Below, piece after piece: positions 17,501 through 25,507 of a stretch of DNA of 64,000 bases (within the stretch, counting starts at the first letter, position 1; each line of letters starts with the position of its first letter). The stretch comes from Flavobacteriales bacterium (lineage in GTDB: Bacteria > Bacteroidota > Bacteroidia > Flavobacteriales_F > PHOS-HE28). Below the pieces are notes generated by a model, which did not search any database, had not been told where the DNA came from, and was given only the letters and a program-made list of their open reading frames with translations. Location of the stretch: positions 62,001 to 126,000 of the forward strand of contig JACJZG010000010.1 in the NCBI GenBank assembly GCA_020635715.1, given 5' to 3'. The position numbers and the translations under genes are program-made.

Positions 17501-19018
17501 ATGGTATCCAAGACCCACTTGCAACTCCTCGCCTCCGGCCTCTTCCTTACGGGTTGTGCCACCCTGATCGGGGGCAAGGATACCGGCATGGAAGTACTCT
17601 CCGAGCCCGGCGAAGCCGCCGTTTACGTGAACGGCAACCAGCGTGGGACCACCCCGTTCAGGTATGTGTACGACCCGGCGGATGGCAAGGAGGTGGCGTT
17701 CGAAGTGCGGAAGACCGGGTACGTGCCGGGAACCTTCAGCTTGCGACCGGACATGAACAACGGTGTGCTTTTCGCGGACGCTCTTTTGTTCGGGATCCCA
17801 TACATCGTCGATCGCAAGAACCCGGCCTTGTACCGGTTACCCGTGCGCACCTTCACCGCGAACCTGTACAAAGTGGTCCCGGCCGACGTGCAGCGGCAGC
17901 TGATCCCGGTGGTCCCGTCGACGGTTTCCCTGGGCGACAGGCCTGACATGGGGAAGGCCAATGGCGTGCGGATCACCACCGGAGCCGACGGGTTCTACCG
18001 CGACCTTTCCTATCCCGAGACCATCACCCATTCAGCCATCGCAGGCCTTTCCGAGTCGTGGATGGATGCGAAGATGGCGCGGCTCGGAACGCAGAAGGGT
18101 GATGAGCTGGTACAGCGGGCCAAGATCGTGCTGGCCCCGAAGATCGAACGCGTGTACTCGGACCTGAGGTGCCAGCGGCGGCGGTGTTACGGACCCGTTG
18201 ATCTGACGGTGCGCTGGCAGTTGAAGAGCCCCCTGGACAAGGACAGTGTATTGTATGAGCGCAGCACGACCACGACCCATCTCGCCACAGGGCAGTTCGC
18301 AGACCAGATCCTGAACGATGCGTTCCGCCATGCGGCAAGGAGGTTCAGTGAACAGGAGGAACTGCCGGAGATCGTTCAGGGTGCCTATGGCGCCGGGTTG
18401 GCGAGGTCCAAGGGCAATGTTGTGGAGATCCGGCGCCCCACGCCCATTGCCTTCACCGGTCGCAAGGAGATGCTTTCCGCGCTGGTCAAGGCCGTCGTTA
18501 CGGTGCAAACGGAGCAGGGCCACGGCAGCGGCTTCCTCATCACCAACGACGGATACATGATCACCAACCAGCACGTGGTCGGGGACGCAGGCTTGGTGAA
18601 GGTGAAGTTCGAACAAGGCTTCACCCTCGACGCCCAGGTGATGAAGGTGAACAAGGACTTCGATCTGGCCTTGCTGAAGGTATCCGCCTCCGACCTGCCC
18701 GCATTGTCCATTGGCGACGATCTGGGGTTGATGCTCGGGGAGGAGCTCTTCGCGATCGGAACGCCGATGGAGGCGGCGCTCAGCCAGAGCGTATCGCGCG
18801 GGATCATGAGCGGCCGGCGCGATATCGAGGGGCGGAGCCTGCTGCAGACCGACGTGAGCATCAACCCGGGCAACAGCGGTGGCCCCTTGATCGATGAGAA
18901 CGGCCTGGTGGTCGGAGTGGCCACCTTGAAGATCAGTGGGAAGGGCCTGGAGGGCCTCGGTTTCGGCGTGCCTATCTCGCAGGCGCTTGAGATGCTCAAC
19001 ATCACCTTCACCCCATGA
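17501..19018 (+). CDS. Lipoprotein with PEGA-like N-terminus and HtrA-like trypsin domain
   Basis: 505 aa. A lipobox (LFLTGCATL) marks a lipoprotein. Residues ~30-75 (MEVLSEPGEAAVYVNGNQRG, TPFRYVYD) are a PEGA-like domain. A ~220-residue middle region is unassigned. The C-terminal ~180 residues are an S1C trypsin-like protease with all three catalytic residues in context: His in ITNQHVVG (~357), Asp in KDFDLALLKV (~388) and Ser in INPGNSGGPLI (~459). No PDZ domain follows, unlike DegP/DegQ. It probably acts in the periplasm, tethered to a membrane. The downstream beta-barrel gene starts within its stop codon (ATGA at 19015-19018), so the two products probably work together. Confidence 0.88.
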   Translation: MVSKTHLQLLASGLFLTGCATLIGGKDTGMEVLSEPGEAAVYVNGNQRGTTPFRYVYDPADGKEVAFEVRKTGYVPGTFSLRPDMNNGVLFADALLFGIPYIVDRKNPALYRLPVRTFTANLYKVVPADVQRQLIPVVPSTVSLGDRPDMGKANGVRITTGADGFYRDLSYPETITHSAIAGLSESWMDAKMARLGTQKGDELVQRAKIVLAPKIERVYSDLRCQRRRCYGPVDLTVRWQLKSPLDKDSVLYERSTTTTHLATGQFADQILNDAFRHAARRFSEQEELPEIVQGAYGAGLARSKGNVVEIRRPTPIAFTGRKEMLSALVKAVVTVQTEQGHGSGFLITNDGYMITNQHVVGDAGLVKVKFEQGFTLDAQVMKVNKDFDLALLKVSASDLPALSIGDDLGLMLGEELFAIGTPMEAALSQSVSRGIMSGRRDIEGRSLLQTDVSINPGNSGGPLIDENGLVVGVATLKISGKGLEGLGFGVPISQALEMLNITFTP

Positions 19019-19647
19019 ACCGGCGCATAGCACTTGCCCTGCTTCTGGTGGCAGCGCTCGGCACCGCCGGCCAGGCTCAAATGGGGATCCACTATGGGGT
19101 GCATTTCGAGAAACTGACCGCCGCCAGCTCGGGATCGAACTGGCATATGGGCGTGGGTTGGGACTTCGACCTGAACGATCGGTTGAGCGGGGGCCTCGAT
19201 GTGCACACCGATATGAACTGGACGACCGTTGATGACTATTACTATGGCTACTCAACGGAGTACGGGGAGCGGCTGAAGGTCATCGGCATCCAGTACCGTT
19301 CGCAGTTCCATTTCATGGACAACGATGGCACTTCGGTATACCTCGGTCCCACGGTGGGCTTGCGTGCGGTGAAGCAGAAGATCGAATACGGGGTGGAAAC
19401 GCCCTCCTTCTTCGGCTCTTCCACTTATGAACTGGTGCGGGTGGAGGGAAAAGGAATGGTCTTTCCACTGGGCCTTCGGCTGGGGCTGCGCGGTTCCATG
19501 GAAAGCGGGTATGCCGATCTGTTCATCGGTGTGGGCACCTACCTCGGCAGCGGTGAGCCCTTCACCACCCTGGCCATCCTGAAAAAGGAGAGCCTTCCGA
19601 ACCGGACCTTCTTCCAAGTGGGCTTGAACTATGGATTTGGCTGGTAG
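19015..19647 (+). CDS. Predicted outer membrane beta-barrel protein
   Basis: 210 aa with a signal peptide ending GQAQ. The rest alternates polar and hydrophobic residues in strand-like stretches (MGVGWDFDLNDRLSGGLDVH, YLGPTVGLRAVKQK, FPLGLRLGLRGSM) and ends VGLNYGFGW, with the terminal aromatic typical of barrel proteins. No family recognised. Its ATG overlaps the stop of the HtrA-like lipoprotein gene, implying coupled translation. A strong hairpin terminator closes the two-gene operon. Confidence 0.8.
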   Translation: MNRRIALALLLVAALGTAGQAQMGIHYGVHFEKLTAASSGSNWHMGVGWDFDLNDRLSGGLDVHTDMNWTTVDDYYYGYSTEYGERLKVIGIQYRSQFHFMDNDGTSVYLGPTVGLRAVKQKIEYGVETPSFFGSSTYELVRVEGKGMVFPLGLRLGLRGSMESGYADLFIGVGTYLGSGEPFTTLAILKKESLPNRTFFQVGLNYGFGW

Positions 19648-19656
19648 GCCCCGAAC

Positions 19657-19699
19657 GTAACGAAGCCCCGCCCACCGTTCGGTGGGGGGGCTCCGTTAC
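19657..19699 (+). terminator. Terminator of the HtrA-like/barrel operon
   Basis: Long imperfect hairpin: GTAACG...CCCCGCCCACC (from 19657) pairs with GGTGGGGGGGCTCCGTTAC (to 19699) around a short GTTC loop. There is no long T-run after it, so efficiency is uncertain. Confidence 0.6.
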
Positions 19700-19741
19700 C
19701 TGAGGCTTCAGCCTTCAAGCAGGGCGAACGCGACAGTTGTC

Positions 19742-19918
19742 CTATCGGTATCCGTTGATGTATGCATTGGCGATGATCTCGCTTTCGCGGATCAGCCCCT
19801 GCACGATCTCCCGGATCACGTCGTTCAACTGTTGGTCCGTGTAACGGTCCAGGTTGTTGTACACGTGCGTTTTCCGCTTGCTGCTTTTGATGAAGGCTAT
19901 CTTGTCCTTCTTCGTCAT
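19742..19918 (-). CDS. Small basic/helical protein, unknown (58 aa)
   Basis: Minus-strand ORF beginning MTKKDKIAFIKSSKRKTHVY and ending ESEIIANAYINGYR. The N-terminus is lysine-rich; the C-terminal half looks like an amphipathic helix (QQLNDVIREIVQGLIRESEI). It fills a gap between the barrel-operon terminator and udk, where a longer antisense frame is not convincing. Codon choice looks coding (C/G-ending third positions, no rare-codon clusters). I do not recognise a family. A DNA-, RNA- or ribosome-associated role would be guesswork. Confidence 0.55.
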   Translation of the reverse strand: MTKKDKIAFIKSSKRKTHVYNNLDRYTDQQLNDVIREIVQGLIRESEIIANAYINGYR

Positions 19919-20081
19919 GTCCCCTTCTACGCGGGCTTTGGGAAAAAGATCCCACGAAGGTGATTTTGATCCCTACGGCCCTGCTGGCGGACGGTTCAGC
20001 AAAAAGAGGACCGGTGTCGAAGGGCCGCCTTCCATGGGGGCGGCACCCGTTCAACACTGGTCCGTGAGGGGCGTGCTAGTG

Positions 20082-20219
20082 TCAGGCCATGGCGCGCGAA
20101 CGACCGCGCAGGTCGCTCAGCATACGCAGCGTGCGCATGTACCGTTCCACATCACCGGTAAGCATCTGCCGCATCGCTTCACGTTTGAGGCGGAGGTAAG
20201 GTTGGATGGTGGTCTTCAT
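20082..20219 (-). CDS. Small basic protein, unknown (45 aa)
   Basis: Minus-strand ORF MKTTIQPYLRLKREAMRQML continuing to LRGRSRAMA and a TGA stop. It is rich in Arg and Met, with a helical pattern. It lies upstream of, and on the same strand as, the 58-aa ORF (163 nt apart) and divergent from udk. The size and composition recall small uncharacterised Bacteroidota proteins, but no family can be named. Real coding status needs conservation evidence. Confidence 0.5.
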   Translation of the reverse strand: MKTTIQPYLRLKREAMRQMLTGDVERYMRTLRMLSDLRGRSRAMA

Positions 20220-20365
20220 GGTCGTAGGTGTTCGTTGGTCGAAGGACTTTAGCCAAACGGCGTGCCAAAGCGTTCTCGGCGGTCATGGCCCGCTGATCAT
20301 CAGGGCATTACGATCAAGGCCGGGGGAAAGCGTGGGTGATGCGCCAGGTCCCCACGGCGATGCCC

Positions 20366-20373
20366 TATTTTCG
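20366..20373 (+). promoter_or_regulatory. -7 promoter element of udk
   Basis: TATTTTCG ends 6 nt before the udk ATG (20380), so a transcript would start at or within a few nt of the initiation codon. Confidence 0.5.
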
Positions 20374-20379
20374 CCACCG

Positions 20380-21030
20380 ATGCACCGCGGAGCCTACCTC
20401 GTCGGCGTAGCCGGAGGGAGCGGGTCTGGAAAGACCACGCTGGTACGTGCGCTTCAGAAGGCCCTTCCCGAAGGCATGGCCTGCCTCATTTCCCAGGACG
20501 ACTATTACCTGCCGATCGAGGCGCAGAAGCTCGATCAGAACGGCAAGGTGAACTTCGACCTGCCCGAGGGGGTGGACATGGATGCCCTGGCGAGGGACCT
20601 GCGTTCGTTGGTCGCGGGCGATCCGATCTTCCGGAAGGAGTACACCTTCAACCAGACGGACAAGGACCCGAAGCTCATTGAATTGCGTCCCTCACCGGTG
20701 ATCCTGGTCGAGGGGCTCTTTGTACTGCACCACGAAGCCGTTCGGGAGTTGTTCGACCTGCGCATCTTCATTGATGCCAGCGAGGGAGCCCAATTGGAGC
20801 GGCGGCTCAAGCGGGACGCCCAGGAGAGGGGCTATGGTGCGGAGGATGTCATGTACCAATGGGAACATCACGTGCTGCCGGCCTACCGCAACTACCTCCT
20901 TCCTTACAGGCACCTGTGCGACCTGCATGTGGTGAACGAGAGCGGGCATGCGCGAGCGGTGACGGTCCTTCGCGACCACCTGATCCAGAGCGCCGGCATC
21001 GTGGAGCCGATCGACCTTCAGGGGTTGTAG
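20380..21030 (+). CDS. udk: Uridine kinase
   Basis: 216 aa from the ATG at 20380. The Walker A motif GVAGGSGSGKTTLVRAL is at residues 9-25. It is followed by ISQDDYYLP, NFDLPEGVDMDAL, VILVEGLFVLH and FIDASEGAQLERRLKRD, which are the nucleoside-binding and lid motifs of uridine/cytidine kinase. It phosphorylates uridine and cytidine for pyrimidine salvage. The frame is open 58 codons upstream, but the TATTTTCG promoter motif at 20366-20373 and the family N-terminus support this start. Its 3' end overlaps nadD tail-to-tail by 13 bp. Confidence 0.93.
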   Translation: MHRGAYLVGVAGGSGSGKTTLVRALQKALPEGMACLISQDDYYLPIEAQKLDQNGKVNFDLPEGVDMDALARDLRSLVAGDPIFRKEYTFNQTDKDPKLIELRPSPVILVEGLFVLHHEAVRELFDLRIFIDASEGAQLERRLKRDAQERGYGAEDVMYQWEHHVLPAYRNYLLPYRHLCDLHVVNESGHARAVTVLRDHLIQSAGIVEPIDLQGL

Positions 21031-21614
21031 AGCCGGTGTTGCCGGATGTAGCTGAGCACCGCAGGCGGCAACAGATCATCCACGGACTCCCACGCCTTGA
21101 TCCTACGCCGGATCTCCGTGGAGGACAGGTCCAGCATCGGCGCATCGGCGATGATGCGCAGGCCGGGATGGCCATGGAACGCTGATGCAGCGAGGTGTTC
21201 ATGGAAGCCTTTTCGTGGATACACCAGCAGTTCATGGTGTTCCAGGATGTCCTCCGGCTCCTTCCATCGATGGAAGCCGGCCAGGTTGTCGCTGCCGATG
21301 ATGAGCGAGAAGGTGTGGTCCGGCCAGCGGTGCCGCATGAAACGCAAGCTGTCCACGGTATAGCTCGGTCGCGGCAGGTCGATCTCGAACCCGCTGGCAG
21401 CCAACCCGTCCACCTCCCGGACCGCCAGGCGGGTCATGGCCAGCCGATGTTCATCCGGGCTCAGTGGGCGATCGGTCTTGAACGGGTTCTGGGGCGTGAC
21501 CACCAGCCATACCTGGTCCAGTGCGCAGGTGTGGAGCATGTGACGCGCGAGCGCCACATGGCCGTTGTGCGGCGGGTCAAAGGTTCCGAAGAGGCAGCCG
21601 ATCCGCATGGTCAT
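21018..21614 (-). CDS. nadD: Nicotinate-nucleotide adenylyltransferase
   Basis: 198 aa. The nucleotidyltransferase signature GCLFGTFDPPHNGHVALAR is at the N-terminus, followed by VWLVVTPQNPFK, RPSYTVDSLRFM, LIIGSDNLAGFHRWKEP and the C-terminal LDLSSTEIRRRI. It forms deamido-NAD from nicotinate mononucleotide and ATP. The start MTMRIG overlaps the gmk stop as ATGA (21614-21611). It is the last gene of the yicC-gmk-nadD operon. Confidence 0.95.
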   Translation of the reverse strand: MTMRIGCLFGTFDPPHNGHVALARHMLHTCALDQVWLVVTPQNPFKTDRPLSPDEHRLAMTRLAVREVDGLAASGFEIDLPRPSYTVDSLRFMRHRWPDHTFSLIIGSDNLAGFHRWKEPEDILEHHELLVYPRKGFHEHLAASAFHGHPGLRIIADAPMLDLSSTEIRRRIKAWESVDDLLPPAVLSYIRQHRLYNP

Positions 21615-22183
21615 GTTCCGAGGAAGCGGGCTACAAGGGCATGCGCCTCCGCGCAGGCATGTTCAAGGGTGTCGTTCACCACCACGGCGTCGAACTGGGG
21701 CGCGTAGGTCATTTCGTGGGCGGCCTTGTCCACACGTTTGCGCAGGCTCTCCTCACTTTCGGTGCCGCGTGCGCGCAGCCGCTCCTCCAACGCGGAGACA
21801 CTTGGCGGACTGATGAAGATGGACAATGCACGATCGCCGAAATGCCGCTTGAGATCGATGCCACCGATCACATCCACATCGAAGATGGCACTGTTGCCGT
21901 TGCTCCAGATCCGATCGATCTCACTGCGGAGGGTGCCGTAGTACTGCCCCGGATACACCTCCTCCCATTCGATGAACGCATCGCGCTCGATGCGCCGGCG
22001 GAACTCCTCGGCGTTGATGAAGAAATAATCCTGTCCATCCACTTCGTAGCTGCGTTTGGCGCGGCTCGTGGCGCTCACCGAAAAGGCCAGGCGCAGGCCT
22101 TGTTTCAACAAGCTGCGTACGATGGTGGTCTTGCCGGCCCCACTGGGTGCCGATATGATGATGCACTTCCCGGGGGTCGCCAT
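21611..22183 (-). CDS. gmk: Guanylate kinase
   Basis: 190 aa. P-loop IIISAPSGAGKTTIVRSLL at about 8-26, then FSVSATSRAKR, the GMP-binding EVDGQDYFFI and FIEWEEVYPGQYYGTLRSEI, and the FDVDVIGGIDLK Walker B region. It converts GMP to GDP. It begins 2 nt after the yicC stop and overlaps nadD by ATGA, a common operon order in bacteria (yicC-gmk) and in Bacteroidota (with nadD). Confidence 0.97.
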   Translation of the reverse strand: MATPGKCIIISAPSGAGKTTIVRSLLKQGLRLAFSVSATSRAKRSYEVDGQDYFFINAEEFRRRIERDAFIEWEEVYPGQYYGTLRSEIDRIWSNGNSAIFDVDVIGGIDLKRHFGDRALSIFISPPSVSALEERLRARGTESEESLRKRVDKAAHEMTYAPQFDAVVVNDTLEHACAEAHALVARFLGT

Positions 22184-22185
22184 GT

Positions 22186-23055
22186 CTACAGCACGTTCAG
22201 CACCTGCTCCTTCACCTTCTCCAGCTCATCCTTCATCATCACCACCACTTGTTGAATGGCGGCGTCGTTGGCCTTGGATCCAAGCGTATTGATCTCGCGT
22301 CCCATCTCCTGGGCGATGAAGCCGAGCTTGCGCCCCTGGGCTTCGGACCCGGCCATGGTCTCCTGGAAATAGGTGCAATGGGACCGGAGCCGCACCATCT
22401 CCTCGGTCATGTCCATCTTCTCCAGGTAGAAGATCAGCTCCTGTTCGAAGCGGTCCTGGTCCGCCTTGGCGCCAAGCTCGGCCAGCCTGGCCCGCAACCG
22501 TTCCCGCACCCGGTCTGCGCGTCCCTTATCCGCCGCCTGCACCTCGTTCAACAGGCGGACGATGGCGTTCACGCGTGCGTCGATCTCCGTGAGCAGACGG
22601 TCTCCCTCTGCCGCACGGAAGGCATCGAAACGCATCAGCGCCTCGTCGACCAAGGCGAGGAGGGTGTTCCATTCCTCGTCGGTGATGCGCTCGTTCGAGG
22701 TGCTGGTCACATCCGGGAGCCGGAGCACCTGAGCGAGGAGATCGGTGGCTGCAGCCGGGTCCACCTGGTCGCGGATCGCCTTGAGCTCGGCATAGTAGGC
22801 CTGCACAAGGTCCTTGTCGAAGGTGGTCCGTTTGGTGACCTGAGCGCCCTCGGTACCGATGGAGAGTTCGACCTTGCCGCGCAACACCTTCTCCCCCACC
22901 CGCTGGCGCACCTCGTTCTCCCGATCCTTCAGCGCGGCCGGCAGCTTCAGGAACAGGTCCAGCTGCTTGCTGTTCAGCGAACGCACCTCGACCGTCATGT
23001 TGCGGTCGCCAACCTGGCCTTCAGCGCGGCCAAAGCCGGTCATGGAACGGATCAT
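22186..23055 (-). CDS. yicC: YicC/YloC family endoribonuclease
   Basis: 289 aa from the ATG at 23055. The N-terminus MIRSMTGFGRAEG and VEVRSLNSKQLDLFLKLP and the C-terminal QEMGREINTLGSKANDAAIQ are family signatures. YicC-like proteins are RNA-cleaving enzymes linked to small-RNA turnover. A perfect -7 element TACATTTG (23069-23062) ends only 6 nt before the ATG, pointing to a leaderless transcript for the whole yicC-gmk-nadD operon. The promoter lies in the 21-nt gap after the EamA gene stop. Confidence 0.95.
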   Translation of the reverse strand: MIRSMTGFGRAEGQVGDRNMTVEVRSLNSKQLDLFLKLPAALKDRENEVRQRVGEKVLRGKVELSIGTEGAQVTKRTTFDKDLVQAYYAELKAIRDQVDPAAATDLLAQVLRLPDVTSTSNERITDEEWNTLLALVDEALMRFDAFRAAEGDRLLTEIDARVNAIVRLLNEVQAADKGRADRVRERLRARLAELGAKADQDRFEQELIFYLEKMDMTEEMVRLRSHCTYFQETMAGSEAQGRKLGFIAQEMGREINTLGSKANDAAIQQVVVMMKDELEKVKEQVLNVL

Positions 23056-23061
23056 CGCGGC

Positions 23062-23069
23062 CAAATGTA
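23062..23069 (-). promoter_or_regulatory. -7 promoter element of the yicC-gmk-nadD operon
   Basis: Exact TACATTTG on the minus strand, 6 nt before the yicC ATG. Its presence directly after the EamA stop shows that yicC need not rely on read-through. Confidence 0.55.
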
Positions 23070-23076
23070 GCCTGCC

Positions 23077-24000
23077 TCACCGATCGGCCCTGCCCACGAG
23101 GTACACACCGGCGAAGATGCACAGTGCGCACAGCGCCTGCAGGGGGCCGACATCCGTGGAATAGTTCCCGGGAATGCCCAACCGCTCAGGACCTATGCGC
23201 ACGAAGAGCCAGGTGAAGACCGCGGCCAGCACGGGTTGCATGTAGATGTACGCCCCCACCACGGTCGGGTTCACATGGCCGATGGCCCAGGTGTTCATCA
23301 GGTAGGAAACGAAGGTGACCATCACCACCACGAAGGCCAGCGCGAGTACATGTGCAGTGGAGAGCGCCTGCCACTGAACAGCGCCGAACTCCTGCCAGCC
23401 GAAGGGCAGCACCAGCAGGAGTCCGAACAGGAACGACCAGGCCATGATCGTGATCGCACTGTACTTGCGCATGAGCGGCTTCACCAGGACCAGGAAGAGA
23501 CCGTAGGCGGTGGCATTGATCAGGATGAACAGGTCACCGAGCGTGGAGGGTCCGGCGGTGGTGTTCGCGGGCTTCACCAGCACAAGCACGAGCGCACCTG
23601 CGGCACCCAGGAGCACGCCCACGGCCTTGGCCCAGGTGATGCGCTCCTTCAACAGGACACCGGCGAGCACCAGGACGAGGATGGGCGTGGCCACCATGAT
23701 CAGGCTCGCATTGAGCGGGGTGGTGCGCATGAGGCCATGGAAGAACATGAGCTGGTTGAGCGCGACGCCGGTGATGGCACAGAGCAGAAGGCGGACCAGG
23801 TCCGCGGGGGCCACCCGCTCGGGTCGCATGGCGCGCAATGCCCAGAACAGGATACCCGCCCCGAGCACACGGAGCAGGATGAAACCAGAAGGCCCGATCA
23901 CCGAGGGCATGAGGCCCTTCGCCACGACATAGTTGACGCCGTAGATGAAGTTGACCGTAAAGAGCGCGAGGTGCGCCCACACTTGACGGGAGGCGGGCAT
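23077..24000 (-). CDS. EamA/DMT-superfamily transporter
   Basis: 307 aa from the ATG at 24000. About ten hydrophobic helices in two EamA repeats are visible: the first from LALFTVNFIYGVNYVVAKGLM to AVGVLLGAAGALVLVLV, the second from ILINATAYGLFLVLVKPL to ALCALCIFAGVYLVG. Inner-membrane drug/metabolite transporters of this kind export amino acids or other small molecules; the substrate cannot be inferred. A -7-like TATTTTCG (24016-24009) ends 8 nt before the ATG. It is divergent from the trans-sulfuration gene. Confidence 0.92.
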   Translation of the reverse strand: MPASRQVWAHLALFTVNFIYGVNYVVAKGLMPSVIGPSGFILLRVLGAGILFWALRAMRPERVAPADLVRLLLCAITGVALNQLMFFHGLMRTTPLNASLIMVATPILVLVLAGVLLKERITWAKAVGVLLGAAGALVLVLVKPANTTAGPSTLGDLFILINATAYGLFLVLVKPLMRKYSAITIMAWSFLFGLLLVLPFGWQEFGAVQWQALSTAHVLALAFVVVMVTFVSYLMNTWAIGHVNPTVVGAYIYMQPVLAAVFTWLFVRIGPERLGIPGNYSTDVGPLQALCALCIFAGVYLVGRADR

Positions 24001-24008
24001 CGGGGGCA

Positions 24009-24054
24009 CGAAAATACGCGGGCCCGGGCGGCTGCTCCGTGGATCCTACCTTCG
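24009..24054. promoter_or_regulatory. Divergent promoter pair, EamA transporter / trans-sulfuration enzyme
   Basis: Minus-strand TATTTTCG (24016-24009) and plus-strand TACCTTCG (24047-24054) are the two -7-like elements in a 76-nt intergenic gap. The first is 8 nt, the second 22 nt from its start codon. Confidence 0.45.
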
Positions 24055-24076
24055 CGGCCGTCAATCAGCGACAACG

Positions 24077-25216
24077 ATGAAATTCGGCACCAAAGCGATC
24101 CACGCCGGCGTTGAACCGGATCCTGCCACGGGGGCGATCATGACGCCCATCTATCAGACCAGCACCTACGTGCAGGCTTCACCCGGTGACCACAAGGGAT
24201 ATGAATACAGCAGGACGCACAATCCCACCCGCACGGCGCTGCAGAACGCCTTGGCGGCCCTGGAGAACGGCAGGCACGGACTCTGTTTCGCCACCGGCAT
24301 GGCCAGCATCGATGCGGTCATCAAGCTGCTGAAGCCGGGTGATGAAGTGGTGAGCACCAACGACCTGTACGGCGGCACCTACCGTTTGTTCACGAAGATC
24401 TTCGAAGGCTTCGGGATCACCTTCCATTTCGTGGACATGAGCGATCTGGAGCAGGTGAAGGCGAAAGTGAACGGGAGAACAAAGCTCATCTGGGCCGAGA
24501 CGCCGACGAACCCGCTCCTGCGGATCATCGACATCGCTGGTCTGGCCTCCATTGCGAAGCAGCAGGGCTGCCTCCTCGGGGTGGACAACACCTTCGCCAC
24601 TCCCTACCTGCAGAACCCGCTGGACCTGGGTGCCGACCTGGTGATGCACAGCGTGACCAAATACCTCGGCGGCCATAGCGATGTGGTCATGGGAGCATTG
24701 ATCGTGACGGACGATGCGCTGGCCGAGCGACTGGCCTTCATCCAGAACAGCAGCGGTGCGACACCCGGCCCACAGGACTGTTTCCTCGTATTGCGCGGAT
24801 TGAAGACGCTCCATCTCCGCATGCAACGCCATTGCGAGAACGGGGAGGCCATCGCCCGGTGGCTGGCGGAACATCCGAAGGTGGACAAGGTGTACTGGCC
24901 CGGCTTGAAGACCCATGTGAACCACGCCATCGCGGCCAGGCAGATGCGCGGTTTCGGTGGCATGATCAGCTTCACGCTGAAGGGCGATGCCATGGCCGAT
25001 GCCACCCGGGTACTGAGCAGCACCAAGCTCTTCACGCTGGCCGAATCCCTTGGTGGTGTGGAGTCGCTGCTGGGGCACCCGGCGAGCATGACGCATGCCA
25101 GCATCCCGCGCGAGGAGCGACTGGCCAACGGCCTGGCGGATACATTGATCCGGCTGAGCGTGGGGGTGGAGGACGTTGAGGACCTCATCGCCGACCTGGA
25201 GCAGGCCCTGAGCTGA
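24077..25216 (+). CDS. Trans-sulfuration PLP enzyme (cystathionine gamma-synthase/lyase type)
   Basis: 379 aa. Family motifs include IHAGVEPDPATGAIMTPIYQ, YEYSRTHNPTR, FATGMASIDAV, ETPTNPLLRI, DNTFATPYLQNPL, and the PLP lysine in HSVTKYLGGHSDVVMG (about residues 192-207), then GGVESLLGHPASMTHA. It acts on cystathionine or O-acyl-homoserine in methionine/cysteine metabolism. Synthase (MetB) versus gamma-lyase cannot be separated confidently by eye; the strong Bacteroidota resemblance is to enzymes labelled MetB. It is monocistronic and followed by 291 nt in which I see no gene. Confidence 0.93.
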   Translation: MKFGTKAIHAGVEPDPATGAIMTPIYQTSTYVQASPGDHKGYEYSRTHNPTRTALQNALAALENGRHGLCFATGMASIDAVIKLLKPGDEVVSTNDLYGGTYRLFTKIFEGFGITFHFVDMSDLEQVKAKVNGRTKLIWAETPTNPLLRIIDIAGLASIAKQQGCLLGVDNTFATPYLQNPLDLGADLVMHSVTKYLGGHSDVVMGALIVTDDALAERLAFIQNSSGATPGPQDCFLVLRGLKTLHLRMQRHCENGEAIARWLAEHPKVDKVYWPGLKTHVNHAIAARQMRGFGGMISFTLKGDAMADATRVLSSTKLFTLAESLGGVESLLGHPASMTHASIPREERLANGLADTLIRLSVGVEDVEDLIADLEQALS

Positions 25217-25507
25217 GGATCGGACCATCCCCGACGCTGGGTCAGGATCCCACGATTGCCCGTTCCATGGTCGCGCGGCGGCCGTTGGAGCATCGGTCTT
25301 CAACCTGCCGGGAACGGCCTTCCAGCGGTCAAAAGCGGGCTTCCGACCGAAGGAGGAGGGCGCGTTGACCCTTTCCCAAGGGGGGCCATTACAGCGTTGG
25401 GAACCCGGTTGGATCGGGCCGGATGGCTTGCCAGGGGTCCAATGGTGGGACCGTGGCTCCGTATTTTTACACCGACGGTGCATTCATGTACCGGCCCTTT
25501 CAATCAA

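Noticed and set aside
24179..25483. 434-codon minus-strand ORF opposite the trans-sulfuration gene
   Set aside because: Shadow frame of a clearly conserved PLP enzyme.
25217..25507. Possible small gene or riboswitch between the trans-sulfuration enzyme and the M43 protease
   Set aside because: No frame with coding character and no conserved riboswitch core was recognisable.
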